Shown: positions 16,401 to 25,133, numbered from the stretch's first letter. The stretch is DNA of 64,000 nt from Hyphomonas adhaerens MHS-3 (GCF_000685235.1 NZ_ARYH01000001.1:558001-622000), one strand, 5' to 3'. Notes: generated from the letters alone by a model not told the origin. Made by a program: numbers and translations.

Positions 16401-16786
16401 ATGATGGCGACGAAATGATCGACCCCGCCATTCGCATTACGTGCGCAGCCAACCGTCAGGATCGCCCAGACAATGCTGCCATCCTTGTGAATGTAGCGCT
16501 TGTTCAGCTGGAAAGAGCGCCGCTTCCCGGCAAGCATCTCCCGAAACAGCATGACCTGCAGCTCGACTTCATCGGCATCGGTGATCGCATCGGTGTGCAC
16601 GCCGGCCAGCTCTTCCGGCGTGTAGCCCAGCATCTCGGCAAACCGCAGATTGCACCGCAGGATGGTGCCCTCGGCATCGATATGCGCAATCCCGACCGCC
16701 CCATAAGCCGACGGATCAGTCATCCCCTCCCCATCCAGTGGAGGCAGGGACGCGTCATCGATCCGCTTGGCGGTGACCCTGTTCAT
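13463..16786 (-). CDS. Multi-PAS HWE-family sensor histidine kinase
   Basis: This 1107-residue soluble kinase has seven consecutive PAS domains followed by an HWE kinase core. PAS 1-3 (about residues 25-405) share the RYIHKDG/KRYFRKDG pattern. PAS 4-6 (about 405-790) form a second, mutually similar set with PDGF and VKVDDGFAVAFSDISDAK; PAS 7 is distinct. The kinase shows the H-box GELSHRVKNSLATVQTIASH, N-box HELATNAAKYGAL and the WVE (W-x-E) signature. No transmembrane segment is seen, so cues are cytoplasmic. The next gene is a coupled receiver. HWE kinases often feed the general stress pathway; that link is inferred. Confidence 0.9.
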   Translation of the reverse strand: MNRVTAKRIDDASLPPLDGEGMTDPSAYGAVGIAHIDAEGTILRCNLRFAEMLGYTPEELAGVHTDAITDADEVELQVMLFREMLAGKRRSFQLNKRYIHKDGSIVWAILTVGCARNANGGVDHFVAIISDITEKHKTSQALADSEARFRATFENAAVGMALIGPDGNWLRVNQKVCDIVGYTPDELMQLTFQDLTHPDDLDIDLELLQDAVEGRRDNYSMEKRYFRKDGSLVWVKLTVGCVRAVNRDVDYFISVIEDITSDKRKDEALLRSEERFRATFENAAIGMAQVAPNGRWLNVNRKVCEILGYSEEELRHLDFQSLTYPDDLPAGLDMMEEMFADQRSSMQVEKRYIHKDGHIVWANLSVACVRNQKGEVDYMISVIDDITEKRQMRRDLTESETRFRAVQQTMPDGFMLFRSMRNEAGQIEDFICDYGNPAAGQLLSIEPEEMSGHRMLVRNSLNVDAGLFDIYCDVVDTGQTAQGELNFPFQDGSTNWFRYSVVKVDDGFAVAFSDISDAKKSEAQLRESEARFRAVQQTMPDGFMIFSSIRNEAGAIEDFYCEYGNPAAQKILSIGPDEIPGYRMLERDSNSVAFGLFDMYCDVVETGRTGQGELEFPFRDGSLRWFRYSIVKVDDGFAVAFSDISDAKAAELRLKENEARLRAFHQTAPDGFTIFHSIRNSSGEISDFRFVYANPAAQKWSGLSEEELKQSTMLAEWSALKSTGVFDKYIDVVETGNPWQGEFFYPGERRPAWYYVTAAKVDDGIAISYKDMTSQKQSEEKLREQEERARAILNSLISFVTLLTPDGIVIDVNESVLATANLSASDVIGKHFWDTYWWSHDADAREELRRSVLKAAQGARVRHDTTVRVSGDERIFVANMLAPVVDEDGLVTHVVASGFDISDRKKAEQHREMLVGELSHRVKNSLATVQTIASHTLREASDLESFRDTFVGRLMAISKCHDLLVDTTRSDADISQLVRDQVLPYARGGLERQVTMSGPPLVLGPEAAHTFGLILHELATNAAKYGALSTERGRLDISWKRGSDRDRLSAILTWVETGGPPVAPPTRRGFGSVLIEQSLTHSLGGEAEIEYRPEGLWAQFRFRKRAL

Positions 16787-16841
16787 GAAGATCTACACTT
16801 AATCTGAATTGCTTGACCCGGCACCAATTGTCTTGTCCCGA

Positions 16842-16870
16842 ATGGTGAGATGTCCCGGCGCACCTGTCAA
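16842..16870 (-). promoter_or_regulatory. Possible sigma-70-type promoter of the HWE kinase gene
   Basis: On the minus strand a perfect TTGACA (16865-16870) is followed after 17 bases by CACCAT, a poor -10 element. It lies about 55 bases before the kinase start codon. The -35 match is good but the -10 is weak, so the assignment is tentative. Confidence 0.3.
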
Positions 16871-17030
16871 ACAGGGAAATGGGGCTCCGCCTCCACGCCT
16901 GATACGCGAGTGGATGGAAAGTAACGCCGCACCCTCTTTTGCTGACGAAAGTCTTGCCCATCTCTTCTGTAGGAGTCGCATCACGCGATGTTCTGGGCCA
17001 TAATGGCCAGCTAAAAGAAGGAGACCGCTC

Positions 17031-17624
17031 GTGCAGATACAGATTACTGGCAAGCATATGGATCTCGGTGACGCTCTTCGGGGCCGGATCGAAACAGGGC
17101 TCGAAGCAGCGGTCAGTAAGTATTTCAATCGAACCGGCGACGCCCGCGTCTTCGTATCCCAGCAAGGCCCGTTTGTGGAAGTGGACTGCAACGTCCACCT
17201 GCCTTCCGGCATCATCCTGCAATCGACCGGCAAGGCGGGCGACCCGTACGCGGCGCTGGAAGACAGCCTCGACAAGATGGAAAAGCGCGTGCGCCGCTAC
17301 AAGCGCCGCCTGAAGGACCATCATGCCGGCAATACGACCCTGCCATCCGAGCCTGCCGCCGAATCTGTCATCCACGTCAACGGATACGATTCCGAAGCCG
17401 ACGAAGAACTGCCCGAGGCCTCTGACGACACCCCGCTGACCGTCGCGGAAACGGCCGTTCACATCCGGACGATGAGCGTTTCTGAGGCAGTGATGCAGCT
17501 GGAGCTGCAGGAAGTTCCGGCACTCATGTTCAGAAATGCTGGCCATGATCGTCTTAATATGGTGTACCGCCGACCGGACGGGCACATTGGTTGGGTGGAT
17601 CCAGCAGACGCCTCAAGAAACTGA
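17031..17624 (+). CDS. hpf: Ribosome hibernation promoting factor, long form
   Basis: The 197-residue protein is a long-type Hpf. The N-terminal S30AE domain (about 1-105) starts MQIQITGKHMDLGDALR and ends in YAALEDSLDKMEKRVRRYKRR. An acidic linker joins it to the C-terminal dimerisation domain (about 145-197) with MSVSEAVMQLEL and VYRRPDGHIGWVDP. It binds the 30S subunit and dimerises 70S ribosomes to 100S in stationary phase. The GTG start follows AAGGAGA at eight bases. ptsN follows 23 bases later; rpoN, often next to this pair in proteobacteria, is absent. Confidence 0.95.
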   Translation: MQIQITGKHMDLGDALRGRIETGLEAAVSKYFNRTGDARVFVSQQGPFVEVDCNVHLPSGIILQSTGKAGDPYAALEDSLDKMEKRVRRYKRRLKDHHAGNTTLPSEPAAESVIHVNGYDSEADEELPEASDDTPLTVAETAVHIRTMSVSEAVMQLELQEVPALMFRNAGHDRLNMVYRRPDGHIGWVDPADASRN

Positions 17625-17647
17625 GGCGGCCAACGGAAGCGAGTTAC

Positions 17648-18118
17648 ATGGCGACCGATCTGAGTTCCCTGCTTGAAGGCGGGGTTATCCTGCCGTCGTT
17701 TAACGCGACGAGCCGAAAACAGGCGATTCACGCTCTGGCAGAAGGCCTGGCCGAAGCAACCGGCCTCGGTGCGCGCCAGATCGAGGATGCCGTGATGGAA
17801 CGCGAACGGCTGGGATCAACTGGCGTCGGTGAAGGCGTTGCGATCCCGCACGCCCGCGTCGACGGGCTTGAAAAGCCGGTTGGCGGCTTCCTGCGGCTCG
17901 ATGAAGGCGTCGATTTCGAGGCCATCGACGAGCGCCCCTGTGACCTGATCTTCATGCTGCTGGCCCCGAAAACCGCTGGAGCGGACCATCTTCGGGCACT
18001 GGCCCAGGTCTCACGCGTTTTCCGTCAGGGCGCCGTTCGCGATGCCCTGCGCGAGGCACGCACGGAAGAAGACGTCCGCGCCGTGGTCTGCCGGGAAGCG
18101 GCCGAACCTTCGGTCTGA
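17648..18118 (+). CDS. ptsN: PTS IIA-like nitrogen regulatory protein PtsN
   Basis: The 156-residue EIIA-Ntr protein is the final phosphoacceptor of the nitrogen phosphotransferase system and regulates other proteins according to its phosphorylation state. The active-site His68 sits in the conserved STGVGEGVAIPHARVDG segment, and the C-terminal half follows the usual ILLAPK-type strand (LIFMLLAPKTAGADHL). It is co-oriented with hpf and ends just before a strong terminator. Confidence 0.95.
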   Translation: MATDLSSLLEGGVILPSFNATSRKQAIHALAEGLAEATGLGARQIEDAVMERERLGSTGVGEGVAIPHARVDGLEKPVGGFLRLDEGVDFEAIDERPCDLIFMLLAPKTAGADHLRALAQVSRVFRQGAVRDALREARTEEDVRAVVCREAAEPSV

Positions 18119-18138
18119 CACGGCCTGACCTCCGAAAT

Positions 18139-18174
18139 AAAAAAGCCCGCCGGACACTTCCAGCGGGCTTTTTT
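18139..18174 (+). terminator. Intrinsic terminator of hpf-ptsN
   Basis: AAAAAAGCCCGC and GCGGGCTTTTTT are exact inverted arms around a short loop containing an additional GG/CC pair. The run of six T residues follows the stem, so transcription from ptsN should stop here. The A-tract on the other arm makes it potentially bidirectional. Confidence 0.9.
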
Positions 18175-18297
18175 GTGCCCTCGGCCTGCCTGCGGGCTCC
18201 GCCGACTGTTGAGTATTTCTGAAGCGTTCATCTGCCACATTGCAATCATGACGTGCGATAGTATCTGCCGCTGACTGATATCGATAAGGGGTCTGCC

Positions 18298-19119
18298 ATG
18301 TCCGCTGACGCGACCGGAGCCGCCACTGGGGCAGCTCGTGTGAATCCGAATGCGCCGACGGAGGAAACCGTCCTTTCGGTCGAACACTACACCGACCGGC
18401 TGTTCCGTTTCCGTATTACCCGCCCGCGCAGTTTCCGTTTCCGTTCAGGCGAATTCGTAATGATCGGCCTGCCCAAGGAAGACGGGCGTCCCCTGTTGCG
18501 CGCCTATTCGATCGCCTCCCCCGCCTGGGACGAGGAACTCGAGTTTTACTCCATCAAGGTGCCGGACGGCCCGCTGACCTCCCGGCTCTGCCATATCCAG
18601 CCGGGCGACAAGGTGCTGCTGGGCAAAAAACCGACCGGGACGCTGGTGCTGGACGCTCTCCTGCCAGGCAAGCGGCTCTACATGTTTTCTACAGGGACGG
18701 GATTTGCGCCGTTCGCGAGCCTGGTGCGCGACCCCGAGACTTATGAGCGATATGACGAGGTAATTGTCACCCATACGTGCCGGGAAGTGGCAGAACTGAC
18801 TTATTCTCACAATTTGGTGGCCGATTTGATTAACGACCCTCTCGTAGGGGAAATGGTGGAAGGAAAGCTCCGCCTTTACACGTCCTGCACGCGGGAACCG
18901 CACGAACATCAGGGCCGCATCACGGATCTGATAGGTTCCGGAAAACTCTTTGAAGATCTGGGTGTTACGCCGCTCGACCCTACCACGGACCGGGGCATGA
19001 TCTGCGGCTCAATGGAGATGATCCAGGACACCAAGGCCCGCATGATCAAGGCCGGTCTGACAGAGGGTTCGAACGCCGCACCCGCTGAATTCGTTATAGA
19101 AAAGGCATTTGCGGGTTAG
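18298..19119 (+). CDS. fpr: Ferredoxin--NADP reductase
   Basis: The 273-residue flavoprotein moves electrons between NADPH and ferredoxin or flavodoxin. The FAD-binding RAYSIASPAWDEELEFYSIK block sits near residue 62, and the NADP-binding domain starts with FSTGTGFAPFASLVRDP. The C-terminus EFVIEKAFAG is of the bacterial subclass I type. An N-terminal extension of about 20 residues (Ala/Gly-rich) precedes the domain. Fpr helps defend against oxidative stress and supplies reductant for Fe-S assembly; no partner gene is adjacent. Confidence 0.92.
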   Translation: MSADATGAATGAARVNPNAPTEETVLSVEHYTDRLFRFRITRPRSFRFRSGEFVMIGLPKEDGRPLLRAYSIASPAWDEELEFYSIKVPDGPLTSRLCHIQPGDKVLLGKKPTGTLVLDALLPGKRLYMFSTGTGFAPFASLVRDPETYERYDEVIVTHTCREVAELTYSHNLVADLINDPLVGEMVEGKLRLYTSCTREPHEHQGRITDLIGSGKLFEDLGVTPLDPTTDRGMICGSMEMIQDTKARMIKAGLTEGSNAAPAEFVIEKAFAG

Positions 19120-19165
19120 CCATAGCCGTGGCATTTAATCGGCCTCTTTAGCTGGGAGGCTGATT

Positions 19166-19567
19166 ATGACGCGCAAGCTGACAGGCGCCGTCGTAGGAAT
19201 CGTGCTGGCCATGTTGGTCGTTGCCCTCGTTCAGACGGTGGGCCACTTCCTGTTTCCGGAACCCGAACTACCGGCAAATCCTTCCCCACAACAGCTCCGC
19301 GACGCGGTTGCCGCCGCCCCGGTCGGGGCGAAGGCCATGGTGGTGCTTTCCTGGTTCCTGGGCGCACTGGTTGGCGTCTGGGCCGCGCTGCGCATCTCCA
19401 ACGGGGCCCGCCGCTCCGCCCTCGTGGTCGCCGGCGCTGTCCTGTTGCTGACCATTGCCGTGCTCCTGTCGGTCACCCACCCGACCTGGATGGTCGCTGG
19501 CGGCCTGCTGGTCCCGATCATCGCGACCTTCCTGGCCACACGGATCGTGCCGTTCGCCGAAGCCTGA
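19166..19567 (+). CDS. Four-span membrane protein of unknown function
   Basis: The 133-residue protein has a hydrophobic N-terminal span (VVGIVLAMLVVALVQTVGHF), a short proline-rich loop (EPELPANPSPQQ) and three further hydrophobic segments ending near the C-terminus. ATG 19166 follows GGGAGG. I do not recognise the family. It lies in front of the caspase-like gene on the same strand but 70 bases away, so co-transcription is possible but not shown. Confidence 0.7.
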   Translation: MTRKLTGAVVGIVLAMLVVALVQTVGHFLFPEPELPANPSPQQLRDAVAAAPVGAKAMVVLSWFLGALVGVWAALRISNGARRSALVVAGAVLLLTIAVLLSVTHPTWMVAGGLLVPIIATFLATRIVPFAEA

Positions 19568-19638
19568 CCGGAACGGCCGTTGCCTCTCGACGCGGTTTAA
19601 CCATACGGCTAGCTTCTTCCCGTGTGGGAGGATCTGAC

Positions 19639-21138
19639 GTGGCGAAGCGACTAAAGCATTTCTGGCGGACCATTCTTGCCCGCCCCGTTCTGGCCCGCAC
19701 TGTATTGGCCTGTGCGTGCCTCCTCCTGCTGCCGGCAGCCGCGTTCGCAGAGACACGCCTCGGCCTGGTCATCTCCCAGACCAATTACAGCGGAGACCTC
19801 TCACGCGTCGGAAGCGCCGGCCAGGAAGCGGACGCCATCGCCAGCGCCCTGATCGACACGGGGTTCGATGTCACCCGCGCCCATGACCTCAACAAGCGCG
19901 ACCTCGCCACGACGCTGAACGCCTTCCGCCGCAAGGTCGACATGGCGGGCCCGGATGCCGTGGCCTTCGTCTACTATACCGGCCATGGCGCCCAGCACCC
20001 GGAAAGCGGGGATTCCTACCTGCTGGGCGTGGATGCGGAACTCGTCGCCGCCTCCGATCTCGCCTTTTACGGCCTCGACATGCAGACCCAGCGCGACGGC
20101 TTTGCCGCAACCGGGGCCCGGGCCGTCTTCATGGTCTTCGATGCCTGCCGCAATGTCCCGGGCTTTTCAGGATACAAGGCCGCCGTCAAAGGCCTCTCCC
20201 GGGTCGAAGCAAAGCCGGACATGCTGATCGCCTATGCCACGGGGCTGGATGATGTGGCCAAGGAAGGCGTCTATGCGCCAGTCCTGGCCGAGGAGATCCG
20301 GCGGCCGGGACAGAAAGCCGAAGACGCGTTTGCCGCCGCGCAGCGCCGCGTCGCCGGGCGGACCAATCGCAGCCAGCTGCCCTGGACCAACAACCTCCTC
20401 TACAACGAGTTCTGCTTCGCCGCCTGCGAGAAACCCGCGGTCACAGAGCGCCCCGAACCGTTCGAACTGGTCATGAGCGGTACCGAACTCGACCGGGCCT
20501 TCAACACGGTCTACGGCAAGTCCGACAAGGCCGTTGTGAAGAATGACGACGGAGAGACGTTTGACGTCTCGCCCGCCTTTGCCGTCCAGTTTGACGACTA
20601 TATCGCCCTCGTTTCCAAGGCGCAGAACCGCGAAGACGCGCATGTCTCCGCCGGCTATGTCGCGGCCCATTACATCAAGGATGGCGAGATCATCGGCGAG
20701 TGGCCGAACCTTGGCTTCGGCAATGGCTTCGGCATGCCGCCGGACTATTCGCTGCGCACCGGCCTCCTGAACTATCCGACCATGATGGTGCAGGCCGGCT
20801 ATACGGCGCAGGGCTATACGGCCAGCCTGCAGACCCTGATCGAGATCACGCCGGACGGCCCCAAGGTGCGGGCCGATGTCGAGACGCTCGAAGACACAAG
20901 CGGCGCGGCCTATGACGATCTGCAGCCTTGCATTCTGGAAGGCACGATCGAGGCCTCCCGGACCAGCAGCGACGTCTTCTATGTCGACTACCGCTACACC
21001 GGCCCGATCAAGGGCGAGGACCGCAAGGTGGAATACAGGCTGGACCCGGAAACCGGAAAATATATCCCCGATTTCGTGATCGAGCCTGAAACCTGTATCG
21101 GGCTGATGTTCGACGCGGTCGGCGACCCGGCGGAATAA
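19639..21138 (+). CDS. Secreted caspase-family (peptidase C14) protein
   Basis: The GTG start at 19639, behind GGGAGGA, gives 499 residues. A signal peptide (about 1-37, ending AFA) directs it out of the cytoplasm. Residues 38-250 form a caspase-like p20 domain with the catalytic dyad: His116 in YYTGHGAQHPE and Cys170 in VFDACRNVPG. The C-terminal half (about 280-499) contains no motif I know but has repeated Tyr/Asp-rich strands. Bacterial orthocaspases cleave after basic residues and have been linked to stress and cell death; the target here is unknown. Confidence 0.85.
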   Translation: MAKRLKHFWRTILARPVLARTVLACACLLLLPAAAFAETRLGLVISQTNYSGDLSRVGSAGQEADAIASALIDTGFDVTRAHDLNKRDLATTLNAFRRKVDMAGPDAVAFVYYTGHGAQHPESGDSYLLGVDAELVAASDLAFYGLDMQTQRDGFAATGARAVFMVFDACRNVPGFSGYKAAVKGLSRVEAKPDMLIAYATGLDDVAKEGVYAPVLAEEIRRPGQKAEDAFAAAQRRVAGRTNRSQLPWTNNLLYNEFCFAACEKPAVTERPEPFELVMSGTELDRAFNTVYGKSDKAVVKNDDGETFDVSPAFAVQFDDYIALVSKAQNREDAHVSAGYVAAHYIKDGEIIGEWPNLGFGNGFGMPPDYSLRTGLLNYPTMMVQAGYTAQGYTASLQTLIEITPDGPKVRADVETLEDTSGAAYDDLQPCILEGTIEASRTSSDVFYVDYRYTGPIKGEDRKVEYRLDPETGKYIPDFVIEPETCIGLMFDAVGDPAE

Positions 21139-21220
21139 ATCTGCCCGATCGGCGAAACTGAACAAATTTCATCGATTGTGTTCAGCGGATCGTCACCACG
21201 CGCGTGGTACGGCGTTAAGC

Positions 21221-21892
21221 ATGCTCCGTCAGTTTATCGCCATCCTGATTACCTGTTTTGCGATCGCCTTTGCCTTTGGCGCGCTGACAGCCGTGCGCTG
21301 GCCCTCGATCATGATGGCCGTCAGCTGGCTGGCGCATGACCAGCTGGCCGATGGCCTTGCCACCGTGAACTGGCGCCAATTGGGAATCGACAATGGCGGT
21401 CCCTATCTGCTGGCCGCACTTTGCTTCTACTGCGCGGCGGCCATGGTGTCCGCCCGCCGCCGGGGCGCTGTCGCCTGGTATATCTGCGGCATGGGCGCCG
21501 GTTTTCCTGTTTTCTACCTCGTCACCTTCGAACCCGGCTGGTGGGAAAACCCGAGCATCGCCGAAGGCGGTGTGGCCGGTCTCGGCGCGGTTGGCGTCCT
21601 GTTGCTGTTTGCCGTCTGGGAACTGCGCTACCGCCCTGCCCGCAAGGCAGAGCAGGTTGAAGCCCGGCCCCAGCCCGAAGAAGCCGCCCCCATGGTGCAG
21701 ACCATCGTGGTGCAGCAATCCGCCAATGACGACGAGTCGATCGTCGTGCGCAAGCATGTGTTCGGCCAGCCCAAGACCCGGCCCGGCTTCGTTCCGGCCG
21801 CCGTGGCCCGCCAGCGGGCCAGCTTTGCCCATCACGGCCGCAAGGCCGCCGCGCGCCGTCAGAAGGTGCTGGAAGCCCGCGGCCTCGCCTGA
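21221..21892 (+). CDS. Membrane protein with a basic cytoplasmic tail, unknown function
   Basis: The 223-residue protein has three or four hydrophobic segments in its first 145 residues (FIAILITCFAIAFAFGAL, YLLAALCFYCAAAMVSA, VAWYICGMGAGFPVFYLV, VAGLGAVGVLLLFAV). The tail of about 75 residues is rich in Arg, Ala and Gln and ends ARRQKVLEARGLA. ATG 21221 gives the first membrane segment directly; an in-frame upstream start at 21176 adds no recognisable sequence. It follows the caspase gene by 82 bases on the same strand. No family was recognised. Confidence 0.7.
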   Translation: MLRQFIAILITCFAIAFAFGALTAVRWPSIMMAVSWLAHDQLADGLATVNWRQLGIDNGGPYLLAALCFYCAAAMVSARRRGAVAWYICGMGAGFPVFYLVTFEPGWWENPSIAEGGVAGLGAVGVLLLFAVWELRYRPARKAEQVEARPQPEEAAPMVQTIVVQQSANDDESIVVRKHVFGQPKTRPGFVPAAVARQRASFAHHGRKAAARRQKVLEARGLA

Positions 21893-21980
21893 TCCGGCCC
21901 GGTCCGCCCGGCCCGGAAACCGCTTCGCTTTCCTGTGACATCGCGTATGCTGGCCGGAAAACGACCATGGGAGGGTTGTC

Positions 21981-22346
21981 ATGGCTTTACGACGTCTGGC
22001 CGGTTTTGCGCTCGCGGTGATCGCCGCCTGGCTGCTCTGGGGCGGCATTCATACGGTGAATGTGATCGTTTCCCGCGGCAGCCCGCTGTCCGATGCCCTC
22101 CTCTCCCCCCCGACCAGCCTGTTGCGGATTGCCGGAACGCTGGTCGCGGTAGCTGGCGGCTTGCTGGCGGGCTTTGGCAAACCATTTGGCGCCCTGCTCA
22201 GCCTGATCGGCGTGGGGGTTTTCGTGCTTCTGGCCGCCTCGATGATCTTTTCGGGGGCCAATTCGGTGCTCTGGATGGATGAAGCGGTGTTTTCGGGCAT
22301 CCTTGTTGTGCTGATGGGCCTGCTATTTATCCTGCCACGCAGTTGA
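21981..22346 (+). CDS. Small four-span membrane protein, unknown function
   Basis: The 121-residue protein is almost entirely hydrophobic, with about four membrane segments ([73 protein letters not shown]). The ATG at 21981 is preceded by GGGAGGG. It sits between another membrane protein and lpdA on the same strand. The function is unknown. Confidence 0.7.
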   Translation: MALRRLAGFALAVIAAWLLWGGIHTVNVIVSRGSPLSDALLSPPTSLLRIAGTLVAVAGGLLAGFGKPFGALLSLIGVGVFVLLAASMIFSGANSVLWMDEAVFSGILVVLMGLLFILPRS

Positions 22347-22443
22347 AGCTGCGCTCCCTACCAAGGGCGCATTGATTTCAGGGCGTAAATGCCTAGGTTG
22401 GCGCTCGAATCCTCAGGCCCCTTTTCGCAAGGCAGAATTTCCC

Positions 22444-23850
22444 ATGGCAGAGACCTATGACGTCGTCATCATCGGTGGCGGCCCCGGCGGCTACAATTGC
22501 GCGATCCGCGCAGGACAACTCGGGCTGAAGGTTGCCTGTATCGAATCCCGCGGCAAGCTGGGCGGCACCTGCCTGAATGTCGGCTGTATTCCGTCCAAGG
22601 CCCTCCTGCACACGTCGGACATGTTCCGCGCAGCCCAGGAAGACTTCGAATCCATGGGTATCAAGACGGGCAAGCTGGACGTCGATATCGAGAAGATGAT
22701 CGCCCAGAAGGACGAGACCGTCGAAGGCCTGACCAAGGGCATCGAATTCCTGTTCAAGAAAAACAATGCCGAATACATCAAGGGCCGCGGCAAGATCGCC
22801 GGTCCGGGCAAGGTGGACGTCGAAGGCCCCGACGGTTCGAAGAAGACGCTGGAAACAAAGAACATCGTCATCGCCACCGGCTCCGAACCGGTCAGCCTGC
22901 CGGGTATCGAAATCGACGAGGAGCGCGTGGTGACGAACACCGGCGCCCTGTCACTGACCACCGTGCCGAAGCGCCTCATCCTGATCGGCGCCGGCGTCAT
23001 CGGCCTTGAGATGGGCTCGGTCTGGTCCCGCCTCGGCGCCGAAGTGACCGTGGTGGAATATCTCGACCGCATCATGCCGGGCGCCGACAGCGAAATCGCC
23101 AAGGAAGCTCAGCGCACCTTCAAGAAGCAGGGCCTCACCTTCCGCCTCGGCCAGAAAGTGACCGGCGTCGAAAAGATGAAGTCCAAGCTGAAACTCTCCA
23201 TGGAGCCGGCCAAGGGCGGTGAGACGGAAACGCTGGACGCCGATGTCGTGATCGTCGCCGTCGGCCGCCGTGCGTACACAGACGGCCTCGGCCTGGAAAA
23301 TGTCGGTGTCACAACCGACAAGCGCGGCGTCGTGCAGGTGACAGACGGTCACTTCAAGGCCGCAGACGGCGTCTGGGCGATCGGCGACTGTATTCACGGC
23401 CCGATGCTGGCCCACAAGGCTGAAGATGACGGCACAGCCGTGGCCGAACTGATCGCCGGCAAGGCGGGCCATGTCGACTATGACCTGGTGCCGAGCGTCG
23501 TCTACACGAACCCGGAAATCGCCTGGGTCGGCAAGACGGAAGACCAGCTGAAGGAAGAAGGCGTTGAATATGTGAAGGGCAAGTTCCCCTTCATGGCCAA
23601 CTCCCGCGCCCGCACGAACCACGAAACCACCGGCTTCGTGAAAATCCTGGCCGACAAGAAAACCGACCGCATTCTCGGCGCCCACCTGATGGGCCCGTGC
23701 GTCGGCGAGATGATCGGCGAGCTGTGCGTTGCCATGGAATTCGGCGCCGCTTCGGAAGACATTGCCCGCACCTGCCACGCCCACCCCACCCTGTCGGAAG
23801 CCATCCGTCAGGCCGCCATGGGCGTCGAAGGCTGGACGATGCAGATGTAG
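22444..23850 (+). CDS. lpdA: Dihydrolipoyl dehydrogenase (E3)
   Basis: The 468-residue flavoprotein is E3 of 2-oxoacid dehydrogenase complexes and the glycine cleavage system, reoxidising dihydrolipoamide with NAD. The FAD fold [20 protein letters not shown], the redox disulfide [13 protein letters not shown], the NAD fold [20 protein letters not shown] and the C-terminal His-Glu pair in [10 protein letters not shown] are all present. An upstream in-frame extension lacks coding character, so ATG 22444 is chosen. No E1 or E2 gene is adjacent, suggesting it serves complexes encoded elsewhere. Confidence 0.96.
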   Translation: MAETYDVVIIGGGPGGYNCAIRAGQLGLKVACIESRGKLGGTCLNVGCIPSKALLHTSDMFRAAQEDFESMGIKTGKLDVDIEKMIAQKDETVEGLTKGIEFLFKKNNAEYIKGRGKIAGPGKVDVEGPDGSKKTLETKNIVIATGSEPVSLPGIEIDEERVVTNTGALSLTTVPKRLILIGAGVIGLEMGSVWSRLGAEVTVVEYLDRIMPGADSEIAKEAQRTFKKQGLTFRLGQKVTGVEKMKSKLKLSMEPAKGGETETLDADVVIVAVGRRAYTDGLGLENVGVTTDKRGVVQVTDGHFKAADGVWAIGDCIHGPMLAHKAEDDGTAVAELIAGKAGHVDYDLVPSVVYTNPEIAWVGKTEDQLKEEGVEYVKGKFPFMANSRARTNHETTGFVKILADKKTDRILGAHLMGPCVGEMIGELCVAMEFGAASEDIARTCHAHPTLSEAIRQAAMGVEGWTMQM

Positions 23851-23857
23851 TTTTGCA

Positions 23858-23885
23858 GCGTCCACAGCCGAGAAACGGTGGACGC
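23858..23885. other. Hairpin downstream of lpdA
   Basis: GCGTCCAC and GTGGACGC form an exact 8-bp stem around a 12-base loop just after the lpdA stop codon. No T-run follows on either strand, so it is not a classic intrinsic terminator. It may stabilise the 3' end of the lpdA transcript. Confidence 0.35.
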
Positions 23886-23912
23886 GCGAAATTGTGTTGC
23901 TACTTTTAGGGC

Positions 23913-24359
23913 ATGTACATTCATGCCGGAGCCGGCTGGCACATACGCAAATATGAAACGAGCGACGGGCAGGCCTGCATGTCGATCTTCATGTCGTGCC
24001 TGCGCAAGTTCCCGTGGCGCGGCGCGCCCCGACCCTATGTGGCCCGGCTGATCCGGTCCCTGCCCGGCGCGAAGATCTGGGTCGCCGAAGAGCCGAATGC
24101 CGGCATCATCGGCTTTCTCACCCTGCAGCCGCACGACGCCTATATCGACCACATCTTCGTGCATGAAGACTGGCGCTTCTGCGGCGTTGGCCGCGGCCTG
24201 CTGGAGGTCGCGCGGGAAGAAGCGGGACAGCCGCTGACGCTGGATGTCGACACCCAGAATTTCGGCGCCCGCAAGGCCTATGAAGCGCTCGGGTGGCATG
24301 TCGCCGCCTCGGCCGGCGAAGACAAAGGCCGCAGCCAGATCCGCCTCGTCAGCCCTTAG
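23913..24359 (+). CDS. GNAT family N-acetyltransferase
   Basis: The 148-residue protein has a clear GNAT core: IGFLTLQPHDAYIDHIFVHEDWRFCGVGRGLLEVAREE covers strands 3-4 and the acetyl-CoA loop (CGVGRGLL), and LTLDVDTQNFGARKAYEALGW is the strand-5/helix-4 region typical of RimI-like and YhdJ-like enzymes. The substrate is unknown. It follows lpdA with its own start and converges on yebC (about 15 bases between the stops). Confidence 0.85.
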   Translation: MYIHAGAGWHIRKYETSDGQACMSIFMSCLRKFPWRGAPRPYVARLIRSLPGAKIWVAEEPNAGIIGFLTLQPHDAYIDHIFVHEDWRFCGVGRGLLEVAREEAGQPLTLDVDTQNFGARKAYEALGWHVAASAGEDKGRSQIRLVSP

Positions 24360-24374
24360 GCAGCTCTGACGGCG

Positions 24375-25133
24375 TCACTCGCCCGCGAGGCGGGCGGCTT
24401 CCTCGTCCGACAGTTCGGAATTGTCGTAGACGTTCGACACGTCGTCGAGATCGTCCAGCACGTCGAGCAGCTTCATCAGCGTGTCGGCGGCGTCGCCCTC
24501 GACCGGCACCGTGTTCTGCGGCTTCCAGATCAGCTTGGTCGATTTCGCCTCAACCGCTTCCCCGAAATGCTCGGTCAGCGCGTCGGCCACCGTCTGCAGG
24601 TCTTCGCGGGCAGTGTAGATGAAGTGGCCGCTTTCATCGGATTCGACATCCTGGGCGCCAGCCATGATGGCGGCTTCCATGATTTCGTCCTCGCTGCCGG
24701 CTTCCGGCGGATATTCGATTTCGCCGACCTGGTCGAAGCTGAAAGAAACAGAGCCCGTCTCGCCAAGGTTTCCGCCATTCTTGGAAAAGGCGGTGCGGAT
24801 GTCGGTCGCGGCGCGGTTCTTGTTGTCGGTGGAGGCTTCCACGATGATGCCGACACCGCCGGGGCCGAAGCCCTCATAGCGGATGTCCATATAGTCTTCG
24901 CCGCCGCCGCCCTGGCCCTTGTCGATGGCGCGCTGGATATTGTCCTTGGGCATCGACTGGCCCTTGGCGTTCTGGATGGCCAGACGCAGGCGCGGATTGG
25001 CGTCCGCATCGGGACCGCCCATTTTCGACGCGATGGTGAGCTCCTTGGACAGGCGCGAGAACAGCGCGGCGCGCTTCTTGTCCTGTGCGCCTTTGCGGTG
25101 CTGGATATTTGCCCATTTACTGTGGCCGGCCAT
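24375..25133 (-). CDS. yebC: YebC/PmpR family transcription or translation factor
   Basis: The 252-residue protein has the exact YebC N-terminus ([20 protein letters not shown]) and the family's central [13 protein letters not shown] and [22 protein letters not shown] segments. YebC proteins were described as DNA-binding regulators; more recent work links members to relieving ribosome stalling. The acidic C-terminal 30 residues ([16 protein letters not shown]) are usual. ATG 25133 matches the family start; the upstream extension does not. No ruv genes, its common partners, are adjacent. Confidence 0.94.
   Translation of the reverse strand: MAGHSKWANIQHRKGAQDKKRAALFSRLSKELTIASKMGGPDADANPRLRLAIQNAKGQSMPKDNIQRAIDKGQGGGGEDYMDIRYEGFGPGGVGIIVEASTDNKNRAATDIRTAFSKNGGNLGETGSVSFSFDQVGEIEYPPEAGSEDEIMEAAIMAGAQDVESDESGHFIYTAREDLQTVADALTEHFGEAVEAKSTKLIWKPQNTVPVEGDAADTLMKLLDVLDDLDDVSNVYDNSELSDEEAARLAGE

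Noticed and set aside
23858-23885. Hairpin after lpdA as an intrinsic terminator
   Set aside because: The stem is good but no T-run follows on either strand, so it was listed only as a hairpin.
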